Shown: positions 1 through 13,700 of the stretch, in pieces
How positions within the stretch are numbered: the stretch's first letter is position 1
How the letters are laid out: each line of letters begins with the position of its first letter
Origin: Ifrita kowaldi
Taxonomy: Eukaryota; Chordata; Aves; Passeriformes; Cinclosomatidae
Length of the DNA: 64,000 nt
Direction: 5' to 3'
Assembly (NCBI GenBank): GCA_013398055.1
Contig: VZRS01002622.1
Coordinates: 6,909 to 70,908 of the forward strand
Position numbers and translations under genes: made by a program
Notes under the pieces: generated by a model
Told to the model about the DNA's origin: nothing
Database searches by the model: none
What the model saw: only the letters and a program-made list of their open reading frames with translations

Positions 1-28
<28 letters not shown>
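1..28. repeat. (TA)n microsatellite
   Basis: The window opens with uninterrupted TA dinucleotides and is cut by the window edge, so the full length is unknown. Confidence 0.95.
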
Positions 29-31
<3 letters not shown>

Positions 32-589
32 GAACATAACTTTTAATGTTAGTTCACGAGAGTTGGAAGGAAAACTGTTAAAAGCTGTGAAATGTGAAAG
101 GTTCTGTAGGAATCTAAGCATTCTAGCGACATTATTTTGAATTATTTACAGCTTCATAGTGGATGCTGCACGTTAAAACTTGATAATGTACCAGTATATC
201 TCCCAACAGAAAAGTGGGGTTTATAATTCAGGAATCATAATTGACAGATGTGTTGGCTGTGTTTTCAGGTGTAAGAATAAGACCTTCTAAACTTGAGACA
301 TAGTCCTTGTCAAAAATTCACATCTGGTTTATTAAAATCTTTGAATAGTTAAATTTTATTATTAGCAATGTACCTGCTTTTTGTTATGAAGAACCCTTTC
401 TCTTTTTAATAAAAAGTTTTGCACAAGAGTAGTGGTCTGACTTACTAAAATAGTTTGAGTAGGTGTGCGTGCAGGAACTTATTTGGATTGATCCTGGGTA
501 TACAATCTGAAGAATGGAGAAACCTCTCCATTTGGGCAGGAACAGGTTCGTTATGAGGTGTTAGATGGCATTTCCACCATAACCACTCT
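29..589. other. AT-rich stretch, no gene recognised
   Basis: No exon or repeat was recognised here. An AATAAA-like hexamer on the plus strand lies near 409-414, but no transcript that would use it is visible. If LATS1 lies to the left on the minus strand, this would be its first intron. Confidence 0.4.
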
Positions 590-1142
590 CGAGTGTACTT
601 TGGTTCACGTCGGCGCGAGGGGCCTTGGTCTGCTGTGGCAGGAACGCCGTACCTGATGCACATTCCGTGTGTGTCTGGCTGCAGGAGCTGGATGGGGCGG
701 TGGGGACAGGGCTGTCCTCCCTTTGCAGCGCAAGGTACTGAGTTGCCAATGAGCTCCTTAGAGCAGCTTAAATTTAGCTTCCCGATTTATTTGAATTGTA
801 AAAAGATGGAAATGAAATGGATTACTCCGAGTGCTAACCAGTGGGTTTTCCTTCCCCTTGGTCTGTAACGAGTCCATCGTTCGGCCATCCGCTGGATCAC
901 GAGGCTCGGCGGAGCTTTCTCCCCCCATTAAAAGAAGATCGGAAGATCAGAAAATCGGAATTTGTCCATGGTGCGCGGCACTGGTTCGGGAGAAGCAAGG
1001 CGTGCCTGCGGCCCAGCAGCGCGGGGGGCCGCGCTGTGCGTGTGCGGCTGCCCCGCCCGGGCTCGCAGGGGTTACAGGGCGCTGCCGCTCCCCGCCGGGG
1101 CGGGCAGGAGCCGCCGCAGCTCCATCCGGGAGCGGCAGGAGC
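590..1142 (-). promoter_or_regulatory. CpG-rich promoter-like block, possible LATS1 5' end
   Basis: GC content and CpG density rise sharply here, especially at 840-1142, then drop to AT-rich DNA exactly at the single N at 1143. In mammals LATS1 is the next gene on this side of NUP43 and is also on the minus strand, so its promoter and non-coding first exon would be expected here. That assignment is inference from gene order; no LATS1 codons were found. A minus-strand AATAAA (plus TTTATT at 786-791) falls inside the block and could serve NUP43. The island could instead have been misplaced at the N join. Confidence 0.4.
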
Positions 1143-1143
1143 N
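1143..1143. other. Single-N assembly join
   Basis: One undetermined base sits exactly where composition switches from GC-rich to AT-rich. The same one-base joins occur at 5274, 6393 and 7582, where the flanks prove imperfect contig merging. Confidence 0.7.
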
Positions 1144-1557
1144 GAATTTCCAAGAACCCCACAGTTTTGCTCTAGAAATAATACTTGAAAAATATCTTTA
1201 CAGGGAAAAATAAAAATCCAGGGTTTACCTTTTCTTCGGTTTTATGTGCATGTGTATTATGGACATCACTTTACAGCAAAGGTCTTGCCCTTAGTGACTA
1301 CTTTCCTGCTTGTCAAAACCAAGCAGGCAGCAAGGAAGAAATGGCATGTAAGCTTGCTCAGTTACCCATCCTGGAGCATCAACAAGTGACAGCTGTCAGA
1401 ATCTGAGGTACCTCACACTCCTACCGCAGCACCAGGACCAAGCTGAGGCCTCTCCCACACATGCTAAAAACAGACTTAACGAGTAGCATTAAGAATGAAC
1501 CTGACATTTCCCAGTAGTTCAAGCTGATCAATACTTCAAAGGGATACTGAAGTCACT
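1144..1557 (-). other. NUP43: NUP43 3' untranslated region, start
   Basis: This follows the stop codon on the minus strand. No minus-strand AATAAA or ATTAAA occurs before the N at 1143; the nearest candidate is plus TTTATT at 786-791. The true 3' end may therefore lie across the join. Confidence 0.5.
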
Positions 1558-1772
1558 TCATGCAAAAAGTTGTCTGTTCACATAAATAGCCTCTGCATCA
1601 GTACCGTATACTAGGCATGGTCCAAGAACATCTAAACTATTCACAGACAAAGTCTGATTTGGAATTAGGTTGGTGATTTCCATGCGGTCTTTGGTCGGAT
1701 CGTTGCTTAGCCAGGCACTTACTACAGACTGGTTAATGGTACTGTGGGAAAGATAGGCAGTGCTTCTTCCTC
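1558..1772 (-). CDS. NUP43: NUP43 last coding exon (exon 8)
   Basis: The acceptor CTTTCAG precedes GAGGAAGAAGC, which completes a split Gly codon and reads GGRSTAYLSHS. The exon continues through DRMEITNLIPNQTLSVNSLD and ends AEAIYVNRQLFA then TGA at 1560-1558. This is the C-terminal segment of the family (human ends RHLFS). Confidence 0.95.
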
Positions 1773-4700
1773 CTGAAAGAAGGAAAGAGGGAAGACAAGG
1801 AAGTAAGTTTCAATTTAGTTTATAGATTTTCAGAATCTGGAGAAACACAGTAGATATGGGTCAGACATAATGGAAATATAATTTCACATTTAAGTCAGTT
1901 TTCAGATTAATTGAGATGTCATTTCTTTCGTCATTTCTTTATTTTTAAGGAAGAAATAGCTTAAAAAAATCAAGTACTTAAAGTGATTACAGAAACTTTC
2001 TACCAGCTCTGCAGTCAGTTAAGACAAATCACAACAGCTACGTACTCATCTCACTGAACAGACAGTGTAAGGACCTGCAAGTTTTTCTAGCCAGATACTA
2101 AAGCAAGGACAGAAGAACAAAGGTCCTTCTAAAGAGTGTCTTTCTCTATTTGGGGTTTTCAGCTTTGCTTCAATAACACTTATTCCCTACTGCTCCTCCT
2201 CCCTACTTACTCTGCAGCAAGTGATCTACCTATATTTGACTTTGAATTGAAGTCTCACACTATGAGAATTGTCATTCAGCATAAAATTAGCAGGTGTCTG
2301 AAGTGATGCTAAAGGATTTACACTTCACATACTTGAAACCATGCAGAGTGCAACTTGAATCAGTAATCCTATCATACATAAAAGTTTACTTTGAATGACA
2401 ACTTTGAGGCCAAAGGCAGCAGGTGACAACTGAAAGTTTCCCCAGTTTGCAGTCTAAAGTAGCAAGCCTTTAGCAGTCTTTGTGATTAGAATGTGAAAAT
2501 AAATGCTGATATTAAGTCACTATCATAACTTTAAAATCCTGCTACCATGCAAAAGGATCCAGTTTCATTCACTGAAAGTTCCAATTATTACCCTGAATTG
2601 TATATTCATGATTCCACTCTAACTAACCTATCAATTATTTTGATATTCTAACTTAGTGTAACTCCCTCAGAGACTCAGTAATGTCAGTCAGCCTGCCTCT
2701 GTCTCTTTTCTACATACAGATGATTTTTAAGTGAACACAATCTATCTTTGAGATCATAGATGTGCCCCTTCACACCCTGGTCAGAGAGTAGCAGATTAAA
2801 AAAAACCCAAACCAGACTACAAAAAACCCTGCACAACTGTTTGCCATATAAGTAGTTTTCCTCAAGTTCCTATCAGGGCTTGCTTTCTAAGAAAAGAAAC
2901 CTGCTTTTAATTTTCTGTATTAGGATTATGTTATTAATTGGGTCATGTGAAAACACTGAATGTAACGATGTTACCAACTGACAAATTCAGTGCAGATGGA
3001 CTTCAAACATTCTTACCTTGATGAAGAAAAGACGGTTTTTCAGATACGCTTGTGGAAGTATCCCAGTGCCAAAGAGATCCATCTTCAGAACACGTAAATA
3101 AATGATCAGGGTCGGAGGGATGGAAGTGAACTTCCCACACTGGAAGTATCGAACAAAACCACTTCAGAACAAGTCTCAAGTACTTCGATCAATTCTTTGG
3201 ATAGTATGATATACACATGCATTTACAAGAACCCGTGCTTCCATGAAAACCTTTCATATGCCCTATCCTAAGTTATATACTGCAGTTTTCCCTCTGCTGG
3301 CAGGGGGAAAGGGGGAAAGAAAAAAGAAGAAAAAAAATAAAAAGACCCTATTTTGTTGCATTTTCAGTACTGTGAAAATTGTTGAAGTCTTATCTGAATT
3401 CAGGCATTCTGCATACTGCCATGTATCCCTGCTCTTAAGTTTAAATCTGCACACAGCATGCATTCCTTCCCAGGACACACATTATTTTTCGTCTAAATAC
3501 CACAACTGCAGAAGACATTTAAGTCAGTAAAATTTAATATCAAGAAATATTTTTACTCCTTTAATGTAATTGTAGCATCAAATCACAACATTTTCAGCAT
3601 AAAATTAATTGCCACCTTGTTCATGCAGTTACCAGGAAAGTGAGCTGTTTCAGCACTGTGGAGGCACCAAATGAATGTTGAGTCTCCCCTTCCTCCTCAC
3701 GTTTAAGTTAGTATCTGCATTCTGCTTTACTCTTATCTGCCTAACACAGCACCAGCTTCCATGACTATTTATTTATACACCTACCCTGCTAGAAACACAG
3801 CCATTCTGATCAAATGCATCTAACAGCTCATTCAAGAATTGCTTACTAAGTCTACTTTTAGTTTAGATAGGGTTCACTTTTAGGTAAGAACAGTCTCCTA
3901 TACAGAGAAGGAAGCCAACCGGATGAAACCACATGGAGTAGTAATAAGTATCTTGGGAAGGGTATAGAGATGAAGGTCTGAGGGATACAGAGTGAGGAAG
4001 GCTAAGGAGAAGCTGGAACTGAACGTGGCAAGATGAAAAGAAATAGCAGGAAGGACATCTACAGGTATGTCAGCCAGAAATGGAAGGTCAAAGAAGGTGT
4101 TATGTCCTCCAATAATCAATGCTGGAGAACTGGTAATGCTGGACAAGGAGAAGGTTGGACTATTCAACAACTTTCTTGTCTCAATCTTCAATGGCAGCCT
4201 CTCTTCCCGTACCTCTCAAGTGGGTGGGCTGTAAGACAGGGTCTGGGGGAGCAAAGTTCTTCCCGCTGTAAGAGAAGCTCGGGTTCATGATCACCTAAGG
4301 AACCTGAATGTACATAAATCTGTGCAATGCATCTGAGAGACCTGAAGGAATTGGATGATGTAGTTGCCCAGCCACTCTCCACATCTGAAAAGCTATGGCA
4401 GTCAGGTGAAGTACTAGGGGACTGGAAAAAGGGAAAGATGGGCACAAACCCATGTTTAAAAAGGGTAGAAAGGAAGGCCCTGAGAATTACCAGCCTGTCA
4501 GCCTTGGCTCTGGTCCTGGGAAAAACATGGAGCAAATCCTCCTAGAAGCTATGCTAAAACACATGAAGGACAGCGAGCAATTCAAGACAGCCGGCATGGC
4601 CTCACCAAGAGCAAGTTCCACCTGAGCAACTTAGTGACTTTCCCTGATGGAGTGACATCAGTGGACAACTGAAGGGCTATATATGCTATTTACGTGGACT

Positions 4701-7700
4701 TCTGTGAGGCCTTTGAGACCATCTCCCACATCCTTTTAAACTGGAGAGATATGGGTTTGGTGTGTGGACTGTTCAGTGGATGAGTTGATGATGATGGTTA
4801 GATGGTCCCATTCATGACTGCAGTAACAGCTCAGCATCCAGATGGATGCTGATGACAAGCTGTGTCCCACAGGGGTCAATACTGTGACCAGTGCCATTTA
4901 ATGACTTCATCAATGATTTGGACAGTGGGATCAAGTGCATCCTCAGCAATTCTCCAGACAACACCAAGCTGAGTGGTATGGCTGATACACCTGAAGGACA
5001 AGATGCCATCCAGGGGGATCTGGACAAGCTTGAGAAGTGGGCCAATAAGAACCTCCTGCAGTTTACCACGACCAAGTGCATGGTGCTGCACCTGGGTCCA
5101 GGCAACCCCTGGTATCAACACAGGCTGGGGATGAACAGATGGAGAGCAGCCCTGCTGAGAAGGACTTAGGAGTTCTGGTGGGCAAGAGGCTGCACATGAC
5201 CCAGCCATGTGTACTTGGATCCCAGAGAGCCAATTGTATCCTGGGCTGCATCCAAAGCAACATGGCCAGCAGGNTCTGAATTCAGGCATTCTGCATACTG
5301 CCATGTATCCCTGCTCTTAAGTTTAAATCTGCACACAGCATGCATTCCTTCCCAGGACACACATTATTTTTCGTCTAAATACCACAACTGCAGAAGACAT
5401 TTAAGTCAGTAAAATTTAATATCAAGAAATATTTTTACTCCTTTAATGTAATTGTAGCATCAAATCACAACATTTTCAGCATAAAATTAATTGCCACCTT
5501 GTTCATGCAGTTACCAGGAAAGTGAGCTGTTTCAGCACTGTGGAGGCACCAAATGAATGTTGAGTCTCCCCTTCCTCCTCACGTTTAAGTTAGTATCTGC
5601 ATTCTGCTTTACTCTTATCTGCCTAACACAGCACCAGCTTCCATGACTATTTATTTATACACCTACCCTGCTAGAAACACAGCCATTCTGATCAAATGCA
5701 TCTAACAGCTCATTCAAGAATTGCTTACTAAGTCTACTTTTAGTTTAGATAGGGTTCACTTTTAGGTAAGAACAGTCTCCTATACAGAGAAGGAAGCCAA
5801 CCGGATGAAACCACATGGAGTAGTAATAAGTATCTTGGGAAGGGTATAGAGATGAAGGTCTGAGGGATACAGAGTGAGGAAGGCTAAGGAGAAGCTGGAA
5901 CTGAACGTGGCAAGATGAAAAGAAATAGCAGGAAGGACATCTACAGGTATGTCAGCCAGAAATGGAAGGTCAAAGAAGGTGTTATGTCCTCCAATAATCA
6001 ATGCTGGAGAACTGGTAATGCTGGACAAGGAGAAGGTTGGACTATTCAACAACTTTCTTGTCTCAATCTTCAATGGCAGCCTCTCTTCCCGTACCTCTCA
6101 AGTGGGTGGGCTGTAAGACAGGGTCTGGGGGAGCAAAGTTCTTCCCGCTGTAAGAGAAGCTCGGGTTCATGATCACCTAAGGAACCTGAATGTACATAAA
6201 TCTGTGCAATGCATCTGAGAGACCTGAAGGAATTGGATGATGTAGTTGCCCAGCCACTCTCCACATCTGAAAAGCTATGGCAGTCAGGTGAAGTACTAGG
6301 GGACTGGAAAAAGGGAAAGATGGGCACAAACCCATGTTTAAAAAGGGTAGAAAGGAAGGCCCTGAGAATTACCAGCCTGTCAGCCTTGGCTCNGCCTGGT
6401 CTCTGGTCCTGGGAAAAACATGGAGCAAATCCTCCTAGAAGCTATGCTAAAACACATGAAGGACAGCGAGCAATTCAAGACAGCCGGCATGGCCTCACCA
6501 AGAGCAAGTTCCACCTGAGCAACTTAGTGACTTTCCCTGATGGAGTGACATCAGTGGACAACTGAAGGGCTATATATGCTATTTACGTGGACTTCTGTGA
6601 GGCCTTTGAGACCATCTCCCACATCCTTTTAAACTGGAGAGATATGGGTTTGGTGTGTGGACTGTTCAGTGGATGAGTTGATGATGATGGTTAGATGGTC
6701 CCATTCATGACTGCAGTAACAGCTCAGCATCCAGATGGATGCTGATGACAAGCTGTGTCCCACAGGGGTCAATACTGTGACCAGTGCCATTTAATGACTT
6801 CATCAATGATTTGGACAGTGGGATCAAGTGCATCCTCAGCAATTCTCCAGACAACACCAAGCTGAGTGGTATGGCTGATACACCTGAAGGACAAGATGCC
6901 ATCCAGGGGGATCTGGACAAGCTTGAGAAGTGGGCCAATAAGAACCTCCTGCAGTTTACCACGACCAAGTGCATGGTGCTGCACCTGGGTCCAGGCAACC
7001 CCTGGTATCAACACAGGCTGGGGATGAACAGATGGAGAGCAGCCCTGCTGAGAAGGACTTAGGAGTTCTGGTGGGCAAGAGGCTGCACATGACCCAGCCA
7101 TGTGTACTTGGATCCCAGAGAGCCAATTGTATCCTGGGCTGCATCCAAAGCAACATGGCCAGCAGGATGAGGGAGGGGATTCTGCACCTCTGCTTTGCCC
7201 TTGTGAGACCAAACCTGGAGTGCATCTGGCTCTGGAGTCCCCAGTAAAAGGACAGGGTTCTGTTGGGAGTGAATCCAGAGGACGGACACAAAGATGATCA
7301 GGAGGCTAGAACATCTCTCCTATGAGGAAAGGCTGAGAGAGTTGGGATTATTCAGCCTAGAGAAGACAAGGCTCCAGGGAGTCCTTACAGCAGTTTTCCA
7401 GTACCTGAAGGAAGCCTACAAGAAAGCTGGAGAGGAACTTCTTACAAGGGCATGTAGTGATAGGACAAAGGGGAATGGCCTTAAACTGACAGAGCAGGTT
7501 TAGATTGGGTATTAGGAAGAAATTCTTTACTGTGAGGGTGGTGAGGCACTGGAACAGGTTGCCTGGAGAAGCTGTGAACGCNAGATGAAGGTCTGAGGGA
7601 TACAGAGTGAGGAAGGCTAAGGAGAAGCTGGAACTGAACGTGGCAAGATGAAAAGAAATAGCAGGAAGGACATCTACAGGTATGTCAGCCAGAAATGGAA

Positions 7701-10700
7701 GGTCAAAGAAGGTGTTATGTCCTCCAATAATCAATGCTGGAGAACTGGTAATGCTGGACAAGGAGAAGGTTGGACTATTCAACAACTTTCTTGTCTCAAT
7801 CTTCAATGGCAGCCTCTCTTCCCGTACCTCTCAAGTGGGTGGGCTGTAAGACAGGGTCTGGGGGAGCAAAGTTCTTCCCGCTGTAAGAGAAGCTCGGGTT
7901 CATGATCACCTAAGGAACCTGAATGTACATAAATCTGTGCAATGCATCTGAGAGACCTGAAGGAATTGGATGATGTAGTTGCCCAGCCACTCTCCACATC
8001 TGAAAAGCTATGGCAGTCAGGTGAAGTACTAGGGGACTGGAAAAAGGGAAAGATGGGCACAAACCCATGTTTAAAAAGGGTAGAAAGGAAGGCCCTGAGA
8101 ATTACCAGCCTGTCAGCCTTGGCTCTGGTCCTGGGAAAAACATGGAGCAAATCCTCCTAGAAGCTATGCTAAAACACATGAAGGACAGCGAGCAATTCAA
8201 GACAGCCGGCATGGCCTCACCAAGAGCAAGTTCCACCTGAGCAACTTAGTGACTTTCCCTGATGGAGTGACATCAGTGGACAACTGAAGGGCTATATATG
8301 CTATTTACGTGGACTTCTGTGAGGCCTTTGAGACCATCTCCCACATCCTTTTAAACTGGAGAGATATGGGTTTGGTGTGTGGACTGTTCAGTGGATGAGT
8401 TGATGATGATGGTTAGATGGTCCCATTCATGACTGCAGTAACAGCTCAGCATCCAGATGGATGCTGATGACAAGCTGTGTCCCACAGGGGTCAATACTGT
8501 GACCAGTGCCATTTAATGACTTCATCAATGATTTGGACAGTGGGATCAAGTGCATCCTCAGCAATTCTCCAGACAACACCAAGCTGAGTGGTATGGCTGA
8601 TACACCTGAAGGACAAGATGCCATCCAGGGGGATCTGGACAAGCTTGAGAAGTGGGCCAATAAGAACCTCCTGCAGTTTACCACGACCAAGTGCATGGTG
8701 CTGCACCTGGGTCCAGGCAACCCCTGGTATCAACACAGGCTGGGGATGAACAGATGGAGAGCAGCCCTGCTGAGAAGGACTTAGGAGTTCTGGTGGGCAA
8801 GAGGCTGCACATGACCCAGCCATGTGTACTTGGATCCCAGAGAGCCAATTGTATCCTGGGCTGCATCCAAAGCAACATGGCCAGCAGGATGAGGGAGGGG
8901 ATTCTGCACCTCTGCTTTGCCCTTGTGAGACCAAACCTGGAGTGCATCTGGCTCTGGAGTCCCCAGTAAAAGGACAGGGTTCTGTTGGGAGTGAATCCAG
9001 AGGACGGACACAAAGATGATCAGGAGGCTAGAACATCTCTCCTATGAGGAAAGGCTGAGAGAGTTGGGATTATTCAGCCTAGAGAAGACAAGGCTCCAGG
9101 GAGTCCTTACAGCAGTTTTCCAGTACCTGAAGGAAGCCTACAAGAAAGCTGGAGAGGAACTTCTTACAAGGGCATGTAGTGATAGGACAAAGGGGAATGG
9201 CCTTAAACTGACAGAGCAGGTTTAGATTGGGTATTAGGAAGAAATTCTTTACTGTGAGGGTGGTGAGGCACTGGAACAGGTTGCCTGGAGAAGCTGTGAA
9301 CGCCTCATCCCTGGAGATGTTCAAGGCCAGGTTACATGGGCCTCTGAGCAACCTGGTCTAGTGAAAGGTGCCCCTACCCTTGGCAGGAGAGGTTGGAAGT
9401 AAATGAGCTTTAAGGTCCCTTCTAACCTAAACCATTCTATGAGTCAATGAAGTAGCAAGTATGTGATTGTTTTCTACCATAGTTACAACACCTTATTTTT
9501 ACAGAAATCAGAAACTTCTCTAAAATGCCACCTTCTTCTTCCCCCTCCATTTCAGGTACTTACTTTCTGCTTCATGAGCATTTAGCAGGGACACTGGCAT
9601 AGTACCCTGCCTGATGTCCCATATACTCAGCATTCCATCCTGGCCCCCCGTGGCCACAATATGCTGCTGATTGGGATGCCTATCCACACAGTGCAATGGA
9701 ACTCTGTCACCTGCCCTGCAAAGAGAAAAAACAACCAAATAACCCAAACATGATTTTTTTATTTAGCTTCTATTTTCCCCTTCTTAATCCCTAGGAGCAC
9801 TGACAAGCAAGGTACCAGTATCAACAGCACCTTCAATTCCTGCAGCATCTGACCACCCCAGGCTGAAGGCACATGACATCTACTGGAAACCAGAGGTATG
9901 GCAACATGAAGCTACAATCGGATGAGGATCAGGTTCTGTGCCTTATGGTACACATCTGATACCTACACAGCATCTGACAGCTTTACAGGAGTGGGAGAGC
10001 CTTGCATGCAAATAATACTCTAAATATACCTATAATAACAATAGTAATAAAATTCTGATGCATGATATAATCATAGTGTTACTATATACAAAGAGTTAAA
10101 AAGGGAACTGGGCACTAACAAAATCAGGTACCTAAACCACAGTCTATGAGCAGCAATGGGAATTATTACACAGACAACAACAGGACTGAAATCTAGCTCA
10201 TTTTGTTTTCTCACAGTACCTTGTAAGGCACAAAGTTACCATTCAAATACATTCCAAATGCCAGAAACCTTACATTAGGCCTGTGGAGAAAAGCAAATAT
10301 AAACAGGTAAAGAGTTTTGGGTTGAGGATTCAAAGTTTCTTCCTCAAAAAAGAGAAGTGTGCAGGTGTAATAGTCCCTCAAAAGTTAAATCATAAAACAG
10401 ACCAGCCAAGCACAATGCTTAATCACAACAGTGGTTCAGCCATTAAGCAGTCTGCTTTTGCTTATTTAAATACCAAAGAAGTTAAAATCCTTTTTTAAAA
10501 ATCAGTAATTTATCATCCTGTTGTTAGGAAGCTATTAGGAAAGATTTGAATCAGATTATATAAAGCAGCACATGCTTTTCGGTAAGTAAGTAAAAAAGTG
10601 GAAGTCTTACAAAGAAAATATTTGAGATGGTTCATTTCTCTGCTGTCTGAGGTCCCATATTTTTAACTGTCCAATTGAATTTACTGTCAAGATCTCAGTT

Positions 10701-13700
10701 GTGCGAAGGAAAGTCACTGCATGGAGTGTACTGCTGTCTGCATTGTCTGCAAGAGATGAGGAAAGCGTTCAGGTAAACCTATGGAATGCTGGTCTCCATT
10801 TAATGGCAACAAAATAACTCTTAATAGAGAACAGAACACAGCTGCTTAAACATGTTCATAACCTCTGCAGTTTCCGGGTCAGAGACAGTCCAGTATCTGC
10901 AAATATCCTGTGAAAGAAGAGTCCTTGCTTACGATATCAAACACTACTGAGACAAATCTGTAAGAAGCTGTATTAAATTAGCTCCGGTGATTACAGAACT
11001 ACTCGCTGATTTGTAAGATTTCTTTTTGTAGTTCCTAGAAGAAGAATCAATTCAGCCAAGTTTATGGTTTTTCGAAGTTTTCTTTATATGCCCAGCACCT
11101 ACTGACAGGAAGCAGCTATGGAGCTTTTCATAATGGAGTTCTGAACACAAGAAACTGTAACTCTGGCTGAGAACATTACGCAGTTTTATGCAGAAACATT
11201 TAATTCACCAACTTTTAGACCTTTTCTGAACTGCCAATGTGCTATCAAGTTAAACGTGAATTATCTTGTGCTTGTTAATGAACAAATAGCAAGGCTCTTT
11301 TTTTTTCAGGTCCTTTTCTCCAGTGCTTCTTTTTGTCAGAGTAATTTACAATGTCAAACAATTCACAGCTTTGATGAGAAACTTTTGAGGCCTTCTGAAA
11401 AAACAGACACTATTTTCTTTTATTTCTGTTACTATATATAAACTTTTCATCTTTATTATGATGGGGTAACTTTGTTAAGTCTACTTTGACCTCAAATATT
11501 TTAAAATTCTTTATGTAAGCCTGTACTGAAAATATAAGCAAATTATTATCTTTCTGCATAAGATGGAAACATTTTCTGATATTGAGACAAAAAAGTTACA
11601 TCTATGCCTGGTTACAGATATTTGAATGACTTTTCTGCCTACTGTTTAAATGAAAGCAGAGATGAAGAAAAAACTCACCAAGTTAGATTACTGAACACTG
11701 AGGTTCTAGAGGATTTAAAGTTTTATGACAGACTAACACTAAGTGGTTTAGCAATGATACACCTTTATGGCTCCAAAAGATTTTTACATAATCTCTAACT
11801 TTAGAGGTTTTTTCCCTGCCTTAACTGACTACAAAGCTATGCACTTTGTACTGTACTCTTAAATCCACTAAACACTAACAAAAATACCAAGGCATTCCTC
11901 GACAACTGTTGAATAAGGTACAAGAGTTCTATCTTCATGTTAAGGATTCAGCTCAGTGCCTGGGAAATGTCAAGGTGTCACTGAATTGGGAACCAGTAAA
12001 ACAGATTGCTTACACCATAGAACTCCATCCTGAAGAACCTGAGAGCATCTTCTAAGATGTTCTCTCTTGTCCCTCCCCAACTTTTACTGTGAAACCATGA
12101 ACTTACAAATACCTGGATGAATACAGAAATATATCTGAAATATGCTTTAAGTATTTGAATTCTGGAGGGATATAGGAATAATCTGGAAGAAACACATTCA
12201 ACCTGGAATACTGAAATAAATTTTCAACTAACTTTTTTGTTTTAATAAGCTGAAAACCAAACAACCTCCTCCAAAAAACTAATTTAAAAAGATATTTGAC
12301 AAACCTATAGTTCTTACTGCATCTTTTTGGTCAGCTCTGAAGAGATTTATTCTACCATCTTCTCCAACAGTGACAATTTCTGGGTTGTTGCAGACGACTC
12401 CGGTACAGGCTGCTCCACCACAAGATGTGTCTTGATCTACGTGATAATGGGCTTTCTCCCACCGATGGTTGGCAGATAATGTCTAATAGTAACCAGACAT
12501 GAAATTATGGTCTTAAATACTGAACCTGATAGAACAAAGCTTTCAAAATACTCATGAAACCAGAAACAAGCTCCAGGAAAGCTACACTACCTCATGGGAA
12601 TGAGAGCCTCCTATACAAATATGAATCAAGAAATCTAAATTTTCGTCAACTCTTAAGCACACAACCCTTCCACAAAATGTTTATTATTTCTTATCTGAAC
12701 CACCATTTTCACATGATCTAGCAATTAGAAAGAACACTATGGACTATAAAATGTCTTTCACTAGACTGATGTCTTCAATCTTTTCCCAGGATAGGGGAAA
12801 AGAACTGAGGCCCATAGAAAGTAAAAGGTCAGATTCAATTATTGATTGCAAAGAACTTAGTTTATTTTAGGTACCACACCAAATTATTAACAGACATTCA
12901 CCTTTATTGTGTCATTGTGAGCATATACAAAAAGTAATTATGCATTTGTTTTCAGTGATTTATATTCAAAGCAAAAGACTACAGTTTACATATCTTCCTT
13001 CACATGACACTCATGAGAATTCATTCATAATTTGTTAGAATTGAACATAAGTCATTTAGTTCAAGAATGCAAAAACTCTGATAAGGCAGGTACGAGTCCT
13101 TTAATACCCACTGCCCCAAAACACTCCAATCTCTTAAAGTATGTTTTGGGCTGTTTGGTTACAGATACACAGGAGGAGATACCCCAGTCTGTCTCACTCT
13201 GGAATCTAGTTTATCTAGCATGTGTGCAAAACACTTTTTTTTCTTCTTCGTATGTATAAAGTAAGAGCTTTTTTAAACAAACTTTAAAACGAAGTATTTT
13301 TAGCAGTCAAATGTTTCTTATGCTAAGATAAAAGTTACAGAGAATAGGATCTTAAAGCCAGTGCATGTTACCTACCTGGTTATTTTGATGATGACGGAAT
13401 ATAGTTACAGTTCCTGTTGATGAGGCAACCACGATTCTCTCTTGATCCAAAAACTAGACAGAGATAATAAGAATACTATAATCAATGTTAGTACCAAGGT
13501 GATAACTGATTTTAGAGTAACCTAAATTATTGGTAGGTAGAGGGAGACAAAAAAGAAATCCACAAAAAACAAACCCACAAAGCAATATTGATCGGTTTTG
13601 TCCTTTTCCTTCATAAGAATATTTGGCCAATCTCAACATTTTGACAGCTCACTCTCACTTAACTTCTCCTAAGTGACAAGCCCTTAAAAAATACGCATCT

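Larger units (their letters stand above)
5275..7581. repeat. N-joined duplicated block, copy 2
   Basis: Matches copy 1 from 3393 and then extends beyond it into the CR1 3' region. It holds an internal N at 6393 with an 11-base partly repetitive insertion (the gctc/ctggtc motif is repeated) and ends at the N at 7582. Confidence 0.85.

Noticed and set aside
4876..9351. Repeated minus-strand frames of 97-149 codons, present three times
   Set aside because: They are the antisense of the triplicated CR1 sequence. Their conservation reflects copying, not selection.
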